A stretch of DNA of 64,000 nucleotides from Aralia elata (GCA_034770075.1 CM068377.1:54926275-54990274); one strand, 5' to 3'. Numbered from the stretch's first letter, positions 31,906 to 44,691 are shown. Notes: generated by a model not told the origin, from the sequence alone. Numbers and translations are program-made.

Positions 31906-33940
31906 TGTCGACGCCGGTTTTTCACTTCTTTTGTCTTTTCCAATTTTTAGCCTTTTGATTGAATGATTTTTTGGGAAAAGATCGGCATTAATGTCGACGG
32001 GTTTTGAAAGGTCGTTTTTTTATGATGAGCCAATTAACCATAGTCGCCAGTTGGTATATTTGAAATGGATGTACCAACTCATCCGAGTTCTCGTTTTTTA
32101 TAAATCGCTGGCTCATATGTGACTCTGAATTAATTGGTCTGCAAACCGAGATTCATAGAGTTCGGGGGCTTGCTTAAGCGAGGGGAAGGTGTTAGGCACC
32201 CCCCGACTTCCGTGAAATACGGTTACCGCAATCTTGATGCTTTCCTATCCTTTAATTCATGAAATGTGTGTGTGTGCGCGCGTGTGTGTGTGTGTGCCTA
32301 TGTGAATATCATGGTGAGTTTGTATGAAAGAATCATTTGGATTTTTAGGGGAAGTCGTGCTTTAATTTGAGAATGCTTCGGAATGTCTTTTCGGCATACA
32401 CAAGAAAGCTTTATGAGAAAGATTTGATTTTAATTGTCAAAACTATGAGATTTTCATTAGGTGTCGTTTTGGCAAAACAAGAGTTTTCTAAACCTTCGTC
32501 AAAATAGGAATCGAGATCTATACGTTGCTTTCGTAAATACCATGATGGGCAACTTCTAGAATCTCTTTAACCCTATGCACAACGGTTTAATAAAACGTCA
32601 TTTATTTATAAAATCATTTTGTGTGACGTTTGAAAACGATTTTCTTTAGCTTTCTCGTTTACATAGAAATCGACATTCATTAGCACTTCTCATTTATTAA
32701 CCTCGTGATGCTAATAACCTAGTTTGATTGATTTTATGAAAATCTTATCATTTAGCTTTGAAAATCAATTTCGTCTCATAAATCAAATCAAGCATTAAAA
32801 TGCGTTGGGGCTATTCATGGGCATGTAAGCCATCAAAATAACCCCAAACGCCTACGATCACAAGTTTCACTATTTCGGGGGCTTAAACACGATTCTCGCC
32901 TTGGAGTCGTTTTAAGGCCCGACGATTACATATTTACAATGAAAGATACATCGAATTTATTACATATGTCAATAGATGTCCATCATCGGATTTGGTCCAC
33001 CGGGGTCGCGCTCCTAGGCTCACATCCAAAATGGCTACACACCCACAAGATCCTAAAAATAGCAATCTAAACAATCTATGCACAATACATCATTACAACA
33101 AGCTAAAAATTCACCAAATGGATATCATCGGGCCATTAGGAGAAATTTCGTTCCATTTGGAACCCTCACTAATAGCCCTCAATCCATGGATCCACAACAA
33201 TATACAAGAAAAACTACATTTGATTTAACCAAACAATATGATATAAATTGTTAGAACAAAGGGAATTTTCACCTTGCAAATGATCTCAAATGGATGTGAA
33301 CTTGTGTATTTGACTAAGATAAGGAGTATATTTGGTACAATCAAAATCAAAGAATATAAATCCTCTCTTTTTTTCCTCTCTTTTCTTCCTATTTGATTGC
33401 AAGATTTGCTCCTTTTTCTCTCTATTTCCGTGTTCTTGCTGCTGCAGAATTCTTCTTCCTTTAAATTCTTCCCACCCCCTGTATGCTGCAACGAAACTAA
33501 GCTGAAATAGGCTGGTTTAGGGCAGCCGCAGATTGATCTGCGGCTGGCTGGCCCACCCCTCATCGCACTCAGCTGGTTTCCTGGTTTCGAGTCCCGTGCG
33601 CACCACCATTATTTTAATCGTTTGGCCGCAGATCAATTCGCGGCTGGGTGGGCTGATTTTCTTGTTTTCCGAACCGCACCTTGTTTCTCGTGTCGTGACG
33701 TCGGTTTTCGCCGACAGGCTTGTATTTTGCAGTCCGAGAATCACTGGGAGACATGCCACATCATTCGGGCATGCTCATTTCGGACGGCCCTGCTGTCACG
33801 TCGGTTTTGATTTGCAAATCGTTGCGGTGGCGTCGAGTGTTCGCACTTGTGCATCCCTCGCTCTCACAGGCCGGTTCATTTGACGATTTTGCCCCTCCTG
33901 TCACGGTTAGTATACGAAGCGCAAAATTTGGGTGTCTACA
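31906..33940 (-). mobile_element. E4 3' LTR
   Basis: 2035 bp, TGTCGACGCCGGTTTTTCAC to GGGTGTCTACA. It is related to the E5 LTR along its length but clearly diverged. It contains CGCAGATTGATCTGCGG and CCGCAGATCAATTCGCGG hairpins near 33527 and 33625, and a GT tract near 32266. Confidence 0.92.
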
Positions 33941-34460
33941 GCTGCCCCTCTTTATCATGTTTATGAAATGTTAAATGAAATGAACATGATAAAGAAGTAG
34001 ACACACGATGCATGAATGACAGTGCATAAGAATGACAGTGCAACACATACAACTTATGATGTAACGCAAGATGTAAGGCATGCAACACATTTGTAAAGGT
34101 GTCAATGCATCAATCCCTAACCTGTCTCTCGTCTCGTATTCGCCGGGTCTCGTATCCGGTCGATTGTCCTATGAACGTCGGGTCTCATATCCGGTCACCC
34201 CTCTCGTAATCACCTTATTCCATCCCATTATCATCAAAGGAAGTTATTCTCCTGACTAGCTTTGAAGGGCCTCCTTGGAATTCGTCCTCGCACATCGTTC
34301 TTGGCAACCATTGCTTTTGACTCTGATAGGCTAGGACCTTGACACCTAACCTGCATGGATCACGTACAGAATTATCACTTATTCAATGCATGTGACACAA
34401 CATTTAAAATGAAAAATGACCCCTGTACAGTCTTTTGATACGATTCTACAGGTGTCACCG
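33941..34460 (-). other. E4 polypurine tract and 3' spacer
   Basis: Starts with the same GATAAAGAGGGGCAGC polypurine tract (minus strand) as E5. Near 34411-34452 it contains GACCCCTGTACAGTC followed by TGATACGATTCTACAG, a motif shared with E5 at 19748. No gene seen. Confidence 0.7.
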
Positions 34461-35443
34461 CTTGTCGGAGCCGGTTTTCGTCGCCGGACATCCATCTCGT
34501 AATCGCCGGTTATCGTCGCCGGTTAATTGTCTCGTCGGGGCCGGGTATCGTCGCCGGTCATCCATCTCGTAACCCCCGGTTATCGTCGCCGGTTGGTTAT
34601 CTTGTCGGAGCCGGTTTTCGTCGCCGGACATCCATCTCGTAATCGCCGGTTATCGTCGCCGATCGATTGTCTCGTCGGGGCCGGGTATCGTTGCCGGTCA
34701 CCCATCTCATAACCCCCGGTTATCGTCGCCGGTTGGTTATCTTGCCGGAGCCGGTTTTCGTCGCCGGACATCCATCTCGTAATCACCGGTTATCGTCGCC
34801 GGTCGATTGTCTTGTCGGGGCCGGGTATCGTCGCCGGTCACCCATCTCATAACCCCCGGTTATCGTCGCCGGTTGGTTATCTTGTCGGAGCCGGTTTTCG
34901 TCGCCGGACATCCATCTCGTAATCGCCGGTTATCGTCGCCGGTCGATTGTCTTGTCGGGGCCGGGTATCGTCGCCGGTCACCCATCTCGTAACCCCCGGT
35001 TATCGTCGCCGGTCAATTATCTCGTCGGAGCCGGTTTTCGTCGCCGGACATCCATCTCGTAATCGCCGGTTATCGTCGCCGGTCGATTGTCTCGTCGGGG
35101 CCGGGTTTCGTCACCGGTCACCCATCTGGTAACCCCCGGTTATCGTCGCCGGTTGGTTATCTCGTCGAAGCCGGTTTTCGTCGCCGGACATCCATCTCGT
35201 AATCGCCGGTTATCGTCGCCGGTCGATTGTCTCGTCGGGGCCGGGTATCGTCGCCGGTCACCCATCTGGTAACCCCCGGTTGTCGTCGCCGGTTGGTTAT
35301 CTCGTCGGAGCCAGTTTTCGTCGCCGGACATCCATCTCGTAATCGCCGGTTATCGTCGCCGGTCGATTGTCTCGTCGGGGCCGGGTATCGTCGCCGGTCA
35401 CCCATCTGGTAACCTCCGGTTATCGTCGCCGGTTGGTTATCTT
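34461..35443. repeat. Tandem array of 140-bp units in E4
   Basis: CCGGGTATCG (once CCGGGTTTCG) recurs at 34541, 34681, 34821, 34961, 35101, 35241 and 35381, an exact 140-bp period of about seven units with four 35-bp subunits each. The sequence is close to the E5 array, but units here vary more. The 61-codon frames repeating through it are artefacts. Confidence 0.95.
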
Positions 35444-35998
35444 GGATCTCAGCCCTTCCCAGGGTTTGTTGTTTTTTGTCTTTTTTCTTTTTGTGGATAT
35501 CAGCCCTTCCCAGGGTTGCTCGCCATCTTGTTGTGGTTCGCGTGGATCTCAGCCCTTCCCAGGGTTTGTTGTTTTTTGTCTTTTTTCTTTTGTGGATATC
35601 AGCCCTTCCCAGGGTTGCTCACCATCTTGTTGTGGTTCGCGTGGATCTCAGCCCTTCCCAGGGTTTGTTGTTTTTTGTCTTTTTTCCTTTTGTGGATATC
35701 AGCCCTTCCGAGGGGTCCTCACCATCTTGTTGTGGTTCGCGTGGATCTCAGCCCTTCCTAGGGTTTGTTATTTTTTGTCTTTTTTCCTTTTGTGGATATC
35801 AGCCCTTCCCAGGGGTGCTCACCATCTTGTTGTGGTTCGCGTGGATCTCAGCCCTTCCCAGGGTTTGTTATTTTTTGTCTTTTTTCTTTTGTGGATATCA
35901 GCCCTTCCCAGGGTTGCTCACCATCTTGTTGTGGTTCGCGTGGATCTCAGCCCTTCCCAGGGTTTGTTGTTTTTTGTCTTTTTTTTTTTTTTTTTTTG
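35444..35998. repeat. Second tandem array in E4, 99-100-bp unit
   Basis: GGATCTCAGCCCTTCC begins at 35444, 35544, 35643, 35743, 35843 and 35942, six units each with two CAGCCCTTCCCAGGG half-motifs, a pyrimidine-rich TTTTTTGTCTTTTTTC stretch and CATCTTGTTGTGGTTCGCG. It directly abuts the 140-bp array. It is absent from E5. Frames of 80-210 codons across it are repeat artefacts. Confidence 0.93.
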
Positions 35999-38377
35999 AT
36001 TTGATTCTGAGGGATTTCTTGAAGTGGGATGTGTGATCGGCTTCTGTCCCGGATCTCCCACCAATCATCGTCCACGTATTATGCCGCAAAAGCCATCACG
36101 GTCTGATCATTTGTGAGGTTGAAGGCGACGTGCTTGTACTTTCCTGAAGATTTTCATTTTGATCGTACCTGCATGCATGAAAAAGATGTTACACATGATC
36201 TAGCAAATATGGTATGGACAGATGCATGTGCACAACATATGTTTTAGATAGAAATGACCCCTGTTCAGTCAAATGATACGATTCGACAATCGTCGTTTGC
36301 TTGCCAACATTTGATTGGATCACGCCTCGTCGTGAAGTGTAGTTTCTAGACTTCAACATTGGTTTTGTACTCTGCCTGTTCTTGGTCGTCTTCGTTTCAT
36401 CGAGTTGAGGCAGTCTGTTTCGCTCTCTGTGATGATCGACAGCTATGTTGGACTCCTTGGCCTTTTGATCATTTCTGCTGGCCGATATGCTGTCGTCCCG
36501 CATTATAACGTCCCTGTATATGCTCATGCACGCTGATCATTGGGATGTCGAGGCAATGATAGTCAGGATTGGGGAGAGGCCCAATGACGAGAAGTTCTGT
36601 GCAGCCTCAGCTTCCTTCCATTTCACGATTCTTAACTGCCCTGTCTTGGCGCGTGTCGCTGCCAAGAATTTCTATCGAAAGCTCGCGATGTTGACCGTGC
36701 TGAGTTATCCACAGCTCTGCAAGATCCTGCATATCAGATGACTAACAAACGCCAAAACTTGAAGGCTCGGGCTGTTAGCGTTAGTTCAACACAAAGATAT
36801 TATAATCACGACAAAAATGCAGTTAAAGCACATGAAATTGAATATATGTTGATCGCACAATTTAGCAAACTGTGAACCGTGAATGTACTAGATTGGAAGT
36901 TTTTTTTTTTTTTTTTTCAATCCCCCGTAAGTTGATGATTTTCTATTTAACGAGTTAGGAAATCGTAAGAAGACCTTCAAGCATTCATGGTCATTGTACG
37001 TGAGTAAGGTCGAATTCAAAAGAACTACCTTCCCTCGTCAAAGGTATTCTGTCTCCATTCTCGACAACATCCTTAGCAGGATTGACGTCATGTGACAAAT
37101 GCACTATGCGATGCAGCATTCAGTAGGGGTTTCTCTTCCATGACTCATTGTTTAAGGCCGAGAGTTTTTCGCATTATCCTTTCTCTTTATTAGTCCACTT
37201 CACTTATCTCGTTTTCTTAGGCTTTTCAAAGTTACCCATTTAACGAGTTTTGGACCAATGACTCCCGAACCAGACGGTTTTGGGGCATTAGGTGTACAGA
37301 CACCCCTTCGGGTTTATTTACTCGAGTAACAAAGGCCACGGTTCGAGACAAGCTGGTGGTCTGCACCATTCATTCTTTACTTGACCTTGCGCAAGATTCG
37401 TTTTCTTAGGCTTGAGTTACCCATGTAGCGAGTGTTAGGCCGGTGACTCCCAAGCCAGACGGCTTTAGGGCACCAGATGCAGAGACACCCTTTAGGCTTA
37501 ATTACTCGAGTAGCCCATGCCACGATTCGAATCTGCTCGGCCTCCTCTACTGTAATGCTCGTTTTCTTAGGCTCTGAGTTACCCATGTAACGAGTGTTGG
37601 GCCAGCGATTCCCAAACCAGATGGCTTTAGGGCACCAGGTGTAGAGACACCCCTCGGGCTTAATTACTCGAATAACCCAGGCCACGATTCGAGACATTAG
37701 CTTGATAATCATTTATCGTCTGACTTCTTGATTTTAGCTTGATAATCATTGACTGTCTGACTACGTGTTAATTGCCATCAACGTTGTCATAGTTTTATAC
37801 CCCACAACTGAAAGTTTGTGCAAACGCAAAGTGAAGGCTGTCACATGAGGTCGATTCTGTCGCAAACGTTGCTTGGAATTAAGGCTTTGTACCTGATCAA
37901 AAGGTTGAATAGCCTTCTTCGTCTAATCATACTCACGGTCGTGCTCCACGGTTGCTTGTCAGAATTAATCCGATTCCTATCAAGCCAAATAAAATCCTCT
38001 TTCACGCGGATCATCGTATCCCGGGAAAATTATGCTTGACAAATGCCAGATGATCGTACCGTTGAAGATTGAATTGCCATGAGGTAGCATTTGATGATGA
38101 TGGTGCATGTTGATGGGATTATTGCATGGGTACCAATTTGCACGTCATCATTTCCTGGGTAGTTGACAAATGCCCCAGTGTTAAGTTGCTTTTGTTGTGA
38201 TCTCCCTCATACTGGTTGCCTCGGTATCTCGCTGGGCTGACAAAAAATCCGGTCCTTTGATTTGTTGAAAGGTTTGGGGGATTTTTGATTTTTTTTTTTT
38301 TTGATTTTTTGATTTTTTTTTTTGTTTAAGAGTGGTTTCAACGAGTCAGAAATAACGGGCTGGGGAACGCCTTCCGT
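35999..38377. other. E4 non-coding interior
   Basis: I recognise no protein here. At 36250-36292 there is a diverged copy of the GACCCCTGTACAGTC/TGATACGATTC motif. T tracts lie at about 36899-36917 and 38289-38303. The 84-codon plus-strand frame at 36487-36741 matches nothing I know. Confidence 0.5.
37210..37698. repeat. Three degenerate direct repeats of about 140 bp
   Basis: Copies start at CGTTTTCTTAGGC at 37210, 37399 and 37560 and run to CACGATTCGAGAC or similar. Shared blocks include GAGTTACCCATGTA, CAGATGGCTTTAGGGCACCAG and TTACTCGA. Identity is moderate, so they are older than the two arrays to the left. Confidence 0.8.
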
Positions 38378-39072
38378 CTATTCCTTGTAAGATGAGGGCT
38401 CTCCCAGAGAGGATTTTTTTATCGTGACGGCTCCTTTTGATTTAGAGCGAAATCCCATAGCTCCGTCTTGGTAGGGCGCGATCCTTTTGAGGACTAAATC
38501 GTTCATTTTGAATTTCCGGGATCCTATCCTCTTGTCGTATGCCCGGGAGATGCGTAAGGGGCTGCCCCTGCAAATGTGCGAACTGAGGTTCGACAGGCAA
38601 ACAGGGTGAGCGACAATAAATCCGGCCATCCTCGATGATTGACGGACATTCTTCTCATGATCGTCCTTGTATTTTATTTGCAGCCCCCACTGCCCCATTC
38701 ATCTTGGGCCGGTAAATGACTGAATCAAAATGTTTGATCTTGAATTTGTCATATATCTCCTCCTTGAGGGCGTCGTTCAGATTTCTATAGTCGATGCGGC
38801 CCCTCACTTCTCCTCCAGGCTGTGGTACTAGGATTCTGTCGGAAAGTCATTCAGGGTAAATAGACACCGTGATGATTCCTGCCTTAAACCGCTTGGCAAT
38901 CTCGTCCTTTATTTTCATCCTCCATTCAGGCTTCAACGTTCTCAACTTTTGCTTAATTGGTCGGAACCCTCCTTGATGGGCGGTTGATGTCCTATAACGT
39001 CTGTGGACAATCCACTCACGTCGCCATGGGACCAAGCGAACATATCTCCATACAGGCTCAACAACTCGGCTA

Positions 39073-39106
<34 letters not shown>

Positions 39107-39359
39107 GTGTTCGAATTTGCCCCTACTCCGGGTTCTTTGTGATCGTTAGGGGTTCTGATGTTTGATGGCGATGGTTTGGTCTAAGTCGGTTTTGGGTTTA
39201 CCTTCGACCCATCCCTTGATCTCGTCAGGCGTATTGTCGATATCTGCCTCGTCCTGCTCAATCCCCATCAGATCGAACTCTAGCTTTATACCAAAATCGT
39301 GTTCCTCCTTCAAATTTGGCCTATCGCTTGTCAGGATAGAATGCCTCAAATCGGGGTAC
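38378..39359 (-). pseudogene. E4 RT start fused to integrase C-terminal shreds
   Basis: Exon 2 would begin at 39359 with the acidic linker also seen in E5 (LMGIEQDE, PDEIKGWVEG). Then comes the RT N-terminus (FRPIKQKLRTLKPEWRMKIKDEIAKRFKAGII), ending near GEVRGRIDYRNLNDA at about 38790. It changes at once to integrase-core-like sequence (KFKIKHFDSVIYRPKMNGAV) and then a C-terminal integrase piece (AYDKRIGSRKFKMNDLVLKRI, 38500-38560). All of the RT palm and RNase H is missing. A T tract of about 25 at 39081-39105 lies within it on the plus strand. Confidence 0.75.
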
Positions 39360-39555
39360 CTGACATAAAACAAAAATGCTTGTCATATATATAAAACGTT
39401 TCAGCACATGATCCCCCTTTTTTTTTTTTTTTTTTTTTTTTATAGATAACATGACAAAATGACATGAGCGTGCAGGGATTTGAAATAAAACTCAGAATTT
39501 CAAAACCCATTGATCTTCCACTGGCCAGGATTCACTGCCACACTCCTGGATTTAC
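39360..39555 (-). other. Putative pol intron of E4
   Basis: Donor AAGGG|GTAAAT at 39555 and acceptor TTTTTGTTTTATGTCAG ending at 39360 correspond to those of E5. The predicted 196-bp intron joins frames in the same phase, although the exon before it is only a few codons of protease end (VISRKG). It contains a T tract of about 24 near 39417-39440. Confidence 0.68.
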
Positions 39556-40034
39556 CCCTTCCTGGATATCACCTGCTGCACGGTCCAACTGGCCACGGTG
39601 AGGTCAAGCAATGGAGCTCATTAGGAGGTGCATGGATCGCATTGGCATGGATCTGGCATTGATGGCATTTCCTGACATGAACATCGCAGTCAGTTTTCAT
39701 GGTTAGCCAATAGTGATCCGTTCACATGATTTTCTTTGCCAAAAATGCTCTGCTCATATGGGCTCTGCACACATCGCCATGTACTTCATTTATTTGTCTG
39801 TGGGCTTCCTCGGCTTCCATATATCTCAGCAGTCCCGTGGCTAGGTCCCATTTATGCCCTTTGGTGCTGTATATTTCCATGGCCTGCCGGATGACCAATT
39901 CGGAGTCTCCAACTACTATCATCCTTTTGATTCCCATTCCCAGGGCTAATCTCAGTCCTAGGATGAATTCCTTGTATTCGGCCGTATTGTTGGAGTGGCA
40001 GAACTGTAATTTCATGGCTATCGGCCTCTGCCAT
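39556..40034 (-). pseudogene. E4 gag leader joined to second RNase H and integrase zinc domain
   Basis: The sequence homologous to the E5 gag start runs to about 40034 and then becomes the second RNase H (CHSNNTAEYKEFILGLRLAL, VVGDSELVIRQAM). That passes straight into an integrase zinc domain (EEAHRQINEVHGDVCRAH, KCHQCQIHANAIHAPPNELH), then into the last codons of protease at about 39600 and the intron donor. These modules lie upstream of RT here but downstream in normal elements. It is not translatable as one protein. Confidence 0.75.
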
Positions 40035-40890
40035 TTGGATTGATGCAGTATGGATTTTACGACCTCTCAGTTGGGTCCTAGGGGCAATCTCACAAAACAA
40101 ACAAGGGCTGTGGTTTAGTACTGTGCCAGTTACAAGTTGGCAGATGCATGTCAACACTGATGCCTGATTATTATTCTTTTATTTTCTTTTTTTTTTCTTT
40201 TTTTTTCGGTTCTCTAATCTTATCCAGCAAAACAAGGTCAGTGTTTGATGACAGGATAGTATTCAGAAGTTTTAGAAAACCTTGGTACGTGGTATGAATA
40301 GCCTTCCTGCAAAACCAATGTCAGTATTCTCTTTACATTTGCAGGTGGCGTGATCACATGATACATGACATATTTATTACGATGATGATGGTATGAAAGT
40401 TGTATGCCATTTACATGACATCTATTTATTTGACTGAATGATAAAAAGGCATGAAGAAACTTCCCTTTCGTTAGGTTTATCAGAGGCTGACCTACCCTAG
40501 GGTTACTCTCGCGGGCTTTCTGGCATGAAGGTCCCCAAATCTTCGCAATTTACTCGTCTGAATCCTTTCGATTGGAGCGGATTTGGGTGGTGCGTTTCCT
40601 GAGCCATCTCCGGGGAGCAGCCCCTTCGAGTCCAGTAATAAGCAACCGACAGGTTCGCCTCAGGAGGAGGTACTCTCTCAACATACATTCACATTCATCG
40701 TCCTCACCGCATGCAAATGATTTCTTTAAAGTAAAGTCATTCCATTCATTCAATCAATCATTCATTGGACAAAAGCACACATTCACACAACAATAAGTAA
40801 AACAAGTCAAAATATCGCACATACATACACATTCATAAATTTTAAAGGATAGGACAGCATCAAGATTTGAACGCGGCTTAAGCCCTCTAA
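40035..40890 (-). other. E4 5' leader with invariant 146-bp block
   Basis: Leader between primer site and the gag remnant. Positions 40564-40709 are identical to 27855-28000 of E5. A T-rich tract lies at about 40178-40207. No gene recognised. Confidence 0.7.
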
Positions 40891-40910
40891 TGTCCCCAGC
40901 AGAGTCGCCA
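40891..40910 (-). other. E4 primer-binding site (tRNA-Arg type)
   Basis: The minus strand reads TGGCGACTCTGCTGGGGACA two bases inside the LTR, identical to E5. Confidence 0.85.
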
Positions 40911-40912
40911 GC

Positions 40913-42945
40913 TGTCGACGCCGGTTTTTCACTTCTTTTGTCTTTTCCAATTTTTAGCCTTTTGATTGAATGATTTTTTGGGAAAAGATCGGCATTAATG
41001 TCGACGGGTTTTGAAAGGTCGTTTTTTTATGATGAGCCAATTAACCAGAGTCGCCAGTTGGTATATTTGAAATGGATGTACCAACTCATCCGAGTTCTCG
41101 TTTTTTATAAATCGCTGGCTCATATGTGACTCCGAATTAATTGGTCTGCAAACCGAGATTCATAGAGTTCGGGGGCTTGCTTAAGCGAGGGGAAGGTGTT
41201 AGGCACCCCCCGACTTCCGTGAAATACGGTTACCACAATCTTGATGCTTTCCTATCCTTTAATTCATGAAATGTGTGTGTGTGCGCGCGTGTGTGTGTGT
41301 GTGCCTATGTGAATATCGTGGTGAGTTTGTACGAAAGAATCATTTGGATTTTTAGGGGAAGTCGTGCTTTAATTTGAGAATGCTTCGGAATGTCTTTTCG
41401 GCATACACAAGAAAGCTTTATGAGAAAGATTTGATTTTAATTGTCAAAACTATGAGATTTTCATTAGGTGTCGTTTTGGCAAAACAAGAGTTTTTTAAAC
41501 CTTCGTCAAAATAGGAATCGAGATCTATACGTTGCTTTCGTAAATACCATGATGGGCAACTTCTAGAATCTCTTTAACCCTATGCACAACGGTTTAATAA
41601 AACGTCATTTATTTATAAAATCATTTTGTGTGACGTTTGAAAACGATTTTCTTTAGCTTTCTCGTTTACATAGAAATCGACATTCATTAGCACTTCTCAT
41701 TTATTAACCTCGTGATGCTAATAACCTAGTTTGATTGATTTTATGAAAATCTTATCATTTAGCTTTGAAATCAATTTCGTCTCATAAATCAAATCAAGCA
41801 TTAAAATGCGTTGGGGCTATTCATGGGCATGTAAGCCATCAAAATAACCCCAAACGCCTACGATCACAAGTTTCACTATTTCGGGGGCTTAAACACGATT
41901 CTCGCCTTGGAGTCGTTTTAAGGCCCGACGATTACATATTTACAATGAAAGATACATCGAATTTATTACATATATCAATAGATGTCCATCATCGGATTTG
42001 GACCACGGGGTCGCACTCCTAGGCTCACATCCAAAATGGCTACACACCCACAAGATCCTAAAAATAGCAATCTAAACAATCTATGCACAATACATCATTA
42101 CAACAAGCTAAAAATTCACCAAATGGATATCATCGGGCCATTAGGAGAAATTTCGTTCCATTTGGAACCCTCACTAATAGCCCTCAATCCATGGATCCAC
42201 AACAATATACAAGAAAAACTACATTTGATTTAACCAAACAATATTATATAAATTGCTAGAACAAAGGGAATTTTCACCTTGCAAATGATCTCAAATGGAT
42301 GTGAACTTGTGTATTTGACTAAGATAAGGAGTATATTTGGTACAATCAAAATCAAAGAATATAAATCCTCTCTTTTTTTCCTCTCTTTTCTTCCTATTTG
42401 ATTGCAAGATTTGCTCCTTTTTCTCTCTATTTCCGTGTTCTTGCTGCTGCAGAATTCTTCTTCCTTTAAATTCTTCCCACCCCCTGTATGCTGCAACGAA
42501 ACTAAGCTGAAATAGGCTGGTTTAGGGCAGCCGCAGATTGATCTGCGGCTGGCTGGCCCACCCCTCATCGCACTCAGCTGGTTTCCTGGTTTCGAGTCCC
42601 GTGCGCACCACCATTATTTTAATCGTTTGGCCGCAGATCAATCCGCGGCTGGGTGGGCTGATTTTCTTGTTTTCCGAACCGCACCTTGTTTCTCGTGTCG
42701 TGACGTCGGTTTTCGCCGACAGGCTTGTATTTTGCAGTCCGAGAATCACTGGGAGACATGCCACATCATTCGGGCATGCTCATTTCGGACGGCCCTGCTG
42801 TCACGTCGGTTTTGATTTGCAAATCGTTGCGGTGGCGTCGAGTGTTCGCACTTGTGCATCCCTCGCTCTCACAGGCCGGTTCGTTTGACGATTTTGCCCC
42901 TCCTGTCACGGTTAGTATACGAAGCGCAAAATTTGGGTGTCTACA
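40913..42945 (-). mobile_element. E4 5' LTR
   Basis: 2033 bp, nearly identical to 31906-33940. It has the same two hairpins near 42532 and 42630, the second here with perfect arms (CCGCAGATCAATCCGCGG against TTCGCGG in the other copy). It ends at 42945 before the ATTAT duplication. Confidence 0.92.
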
Positions 42946-42950
42946 ATTAT

Positions 42951-44073
42951 TAAAGGCATTTTATTTTATCTACGTTGTGTTGTTATATTATATGTGATAA
43001 ACCCATAGTTTTGAGCAATGCTTTTAGAACCATGATAGTGATCATGCTAATGAGATCTAAATTCTAGATAGCTCACAAACTAAAATTGTTCCTAATCGTT
43101 GGATTACTAAAAAGGGGATTAGTGAATCCGGATAGATTAGTACATATGTTGCTTGCTCTTATGAAGAGGATGATTGATCTCATAATCATTTGTGTGGAGA
43201 CACTAAAGTAAGTATGTAAGTGCTTATTGGAGAATAAGTTCACTGAACATGGCTCGCTAAGGAATACCTAATGGAGTTTTACTTGTCTGTCAATAGGAAT
43301 CTTCCTCTAGTGATAGTAGTACAAGTGATTCTTGGACTTGAGATCATCATAGTATCTTGTGTATGATGAAGTATACTTTGACATGTCCCTTAAGACCTTT
43401 AGGGTATATCAGAGGATATGATTGGGTATATAATGAGTTGTACATGGAGATAGGTGAATGATCAACAAAGAATCTACCACATCTAGTAAAAGATGTGAAT
43501 GTCCTATGTGATTCGATAAATGACAACTCAGTAGTCCTTGGCCAAGGCAGAATGAAATTAGAAAGGAGTTTGTAATTTGCATTATTTAGAGTTGTGTATT
43601 TGGGAATCGAAATACATATAATTAAATAAAATGAGACTTGACAGTAATTCCGTGTCTTATATTTAATTGGGACATTGTATGGTAGAAGGATTGAATTGTA
43701 AGGTAACTATTCACTGAAAGGTTTTTTGTGATTAATATTGAAATCTATATTATCTGGAAAGTCGTTGATCGCTAATGGGACTTGCCCTTATTGTAGAATA
43801 AATATTATTTAATTAAATGAATTAAATATTTTAATTTATTTATTTAAATAAGATTAGAATTGTTCTAATTGATTTATTCACAACCGATTTAATATGGAGA
43901 ACCTAAAGGGTCACACCGCAAACGAAAAATATTTGTTTAAGAAGTAATTGACATAATTGTAATAATAAGTTAAGTGTATTTAATTTAATCTATAGAGGTA
44001 GAATAAATTAAATAGATTAATATTTATTATTTAATATTTTAGAAATATTAAGTATAAATTAATAAGATGAGTC

Positions 44074-44114
<41 letters not shown>

Positions 44115-44690
44115 TAATTCCTAATAGGGATTGAGAATTAATTAATAGAAGTACTTTTTCATGAATTCCTAATAAGATTAGGAGTTTAATTTAATTCAAG
44201 GAGTTTAATTAGAATAGAAACCCTAATCCTAAATAGTTTAGGGAAGGGTTTTCCTACATCTATAAATAAGAGAAGTCTTATCATAGATTGGGGTTACACA
44301 ATCTTGCATAAGAATTGTGGAGAGTACTTACAATTTCTATAGAGATAGAAACTAGGGTTTTGTTAACACTCATCTTCTTGAACAAGTATTATTCCTTGGT
44401 GGATCGCCTCTAGAGACCAAACACTTGGGTAGCTAACGTTGATCAAAGGAAGGAATTTAGTCGATGGAATTCAAAAAGAAGGCAAATGAATTGGAGGTGA
44501 ACTTGTACCTTAGGAAGATAGAATTCTACAAGGGTATAATTCTTATTCTTCATCTATTTCGTTTAATTAATAATTGTGTATAAAGAAAGATCATGGTGAT
44601 GGTTTGTATAAAATTTTAAAATCTGATTTTAACGCGCTTCCACTTTATTTATATAATTAGATTCCATGTTCGCGTTATACAAACCTAACA
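42951..44690 (+). mobile_element. E3 5' LTR, remaining 1740 bp
   Basis: Continues the LTR from 31905 after E4 and ends AACCTAACA directly before the primer site. It matches the E6 LTR in inverted orientation. It contains an (ATT)n microsatellite of about 13-14 repeats at 44076-44114, much shorter in E6 (near 11690). Confidence 0.9.
44261..44269 (+). promoter_or_regulatory. Candidate TATA box of the E3 LTR
   Basis: CTACATCTATAAATAAGAG, conserved with the E6 LTR at 11521-11531. It is about 430 bp before the LTR end. Confidence 0.55.
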
Positions 44691-44691
44691 G

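Larger units (their letters stand above)
31906..42945 (-). mobile_element. E4: non-autonomous Tat-lineage element
   Basis: An 11,040-bp insertion with a perfect ATTAT duplication (31901-31905 and 42946-42950) and LTRs of 2035 and 2033 bp. It shares the primer site, leader block, pol intron and 140-bp array with E5. Its coding part is reduced to shreds joined out of order, with no gag body and no complete enzyme domain. The two LTRs differ at roughly 15 places, so it moved recently and must have used proteins from elsewhere. Confidence 0.92.

Noticed and set aside
34527..35999. Series of 61-codon frames and frames up to 210 codons
   Set aside because: They repeat with the 140-bp and 100-bp periods and exist because the unit happens to lack stops in that frame. 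No start context or homology.
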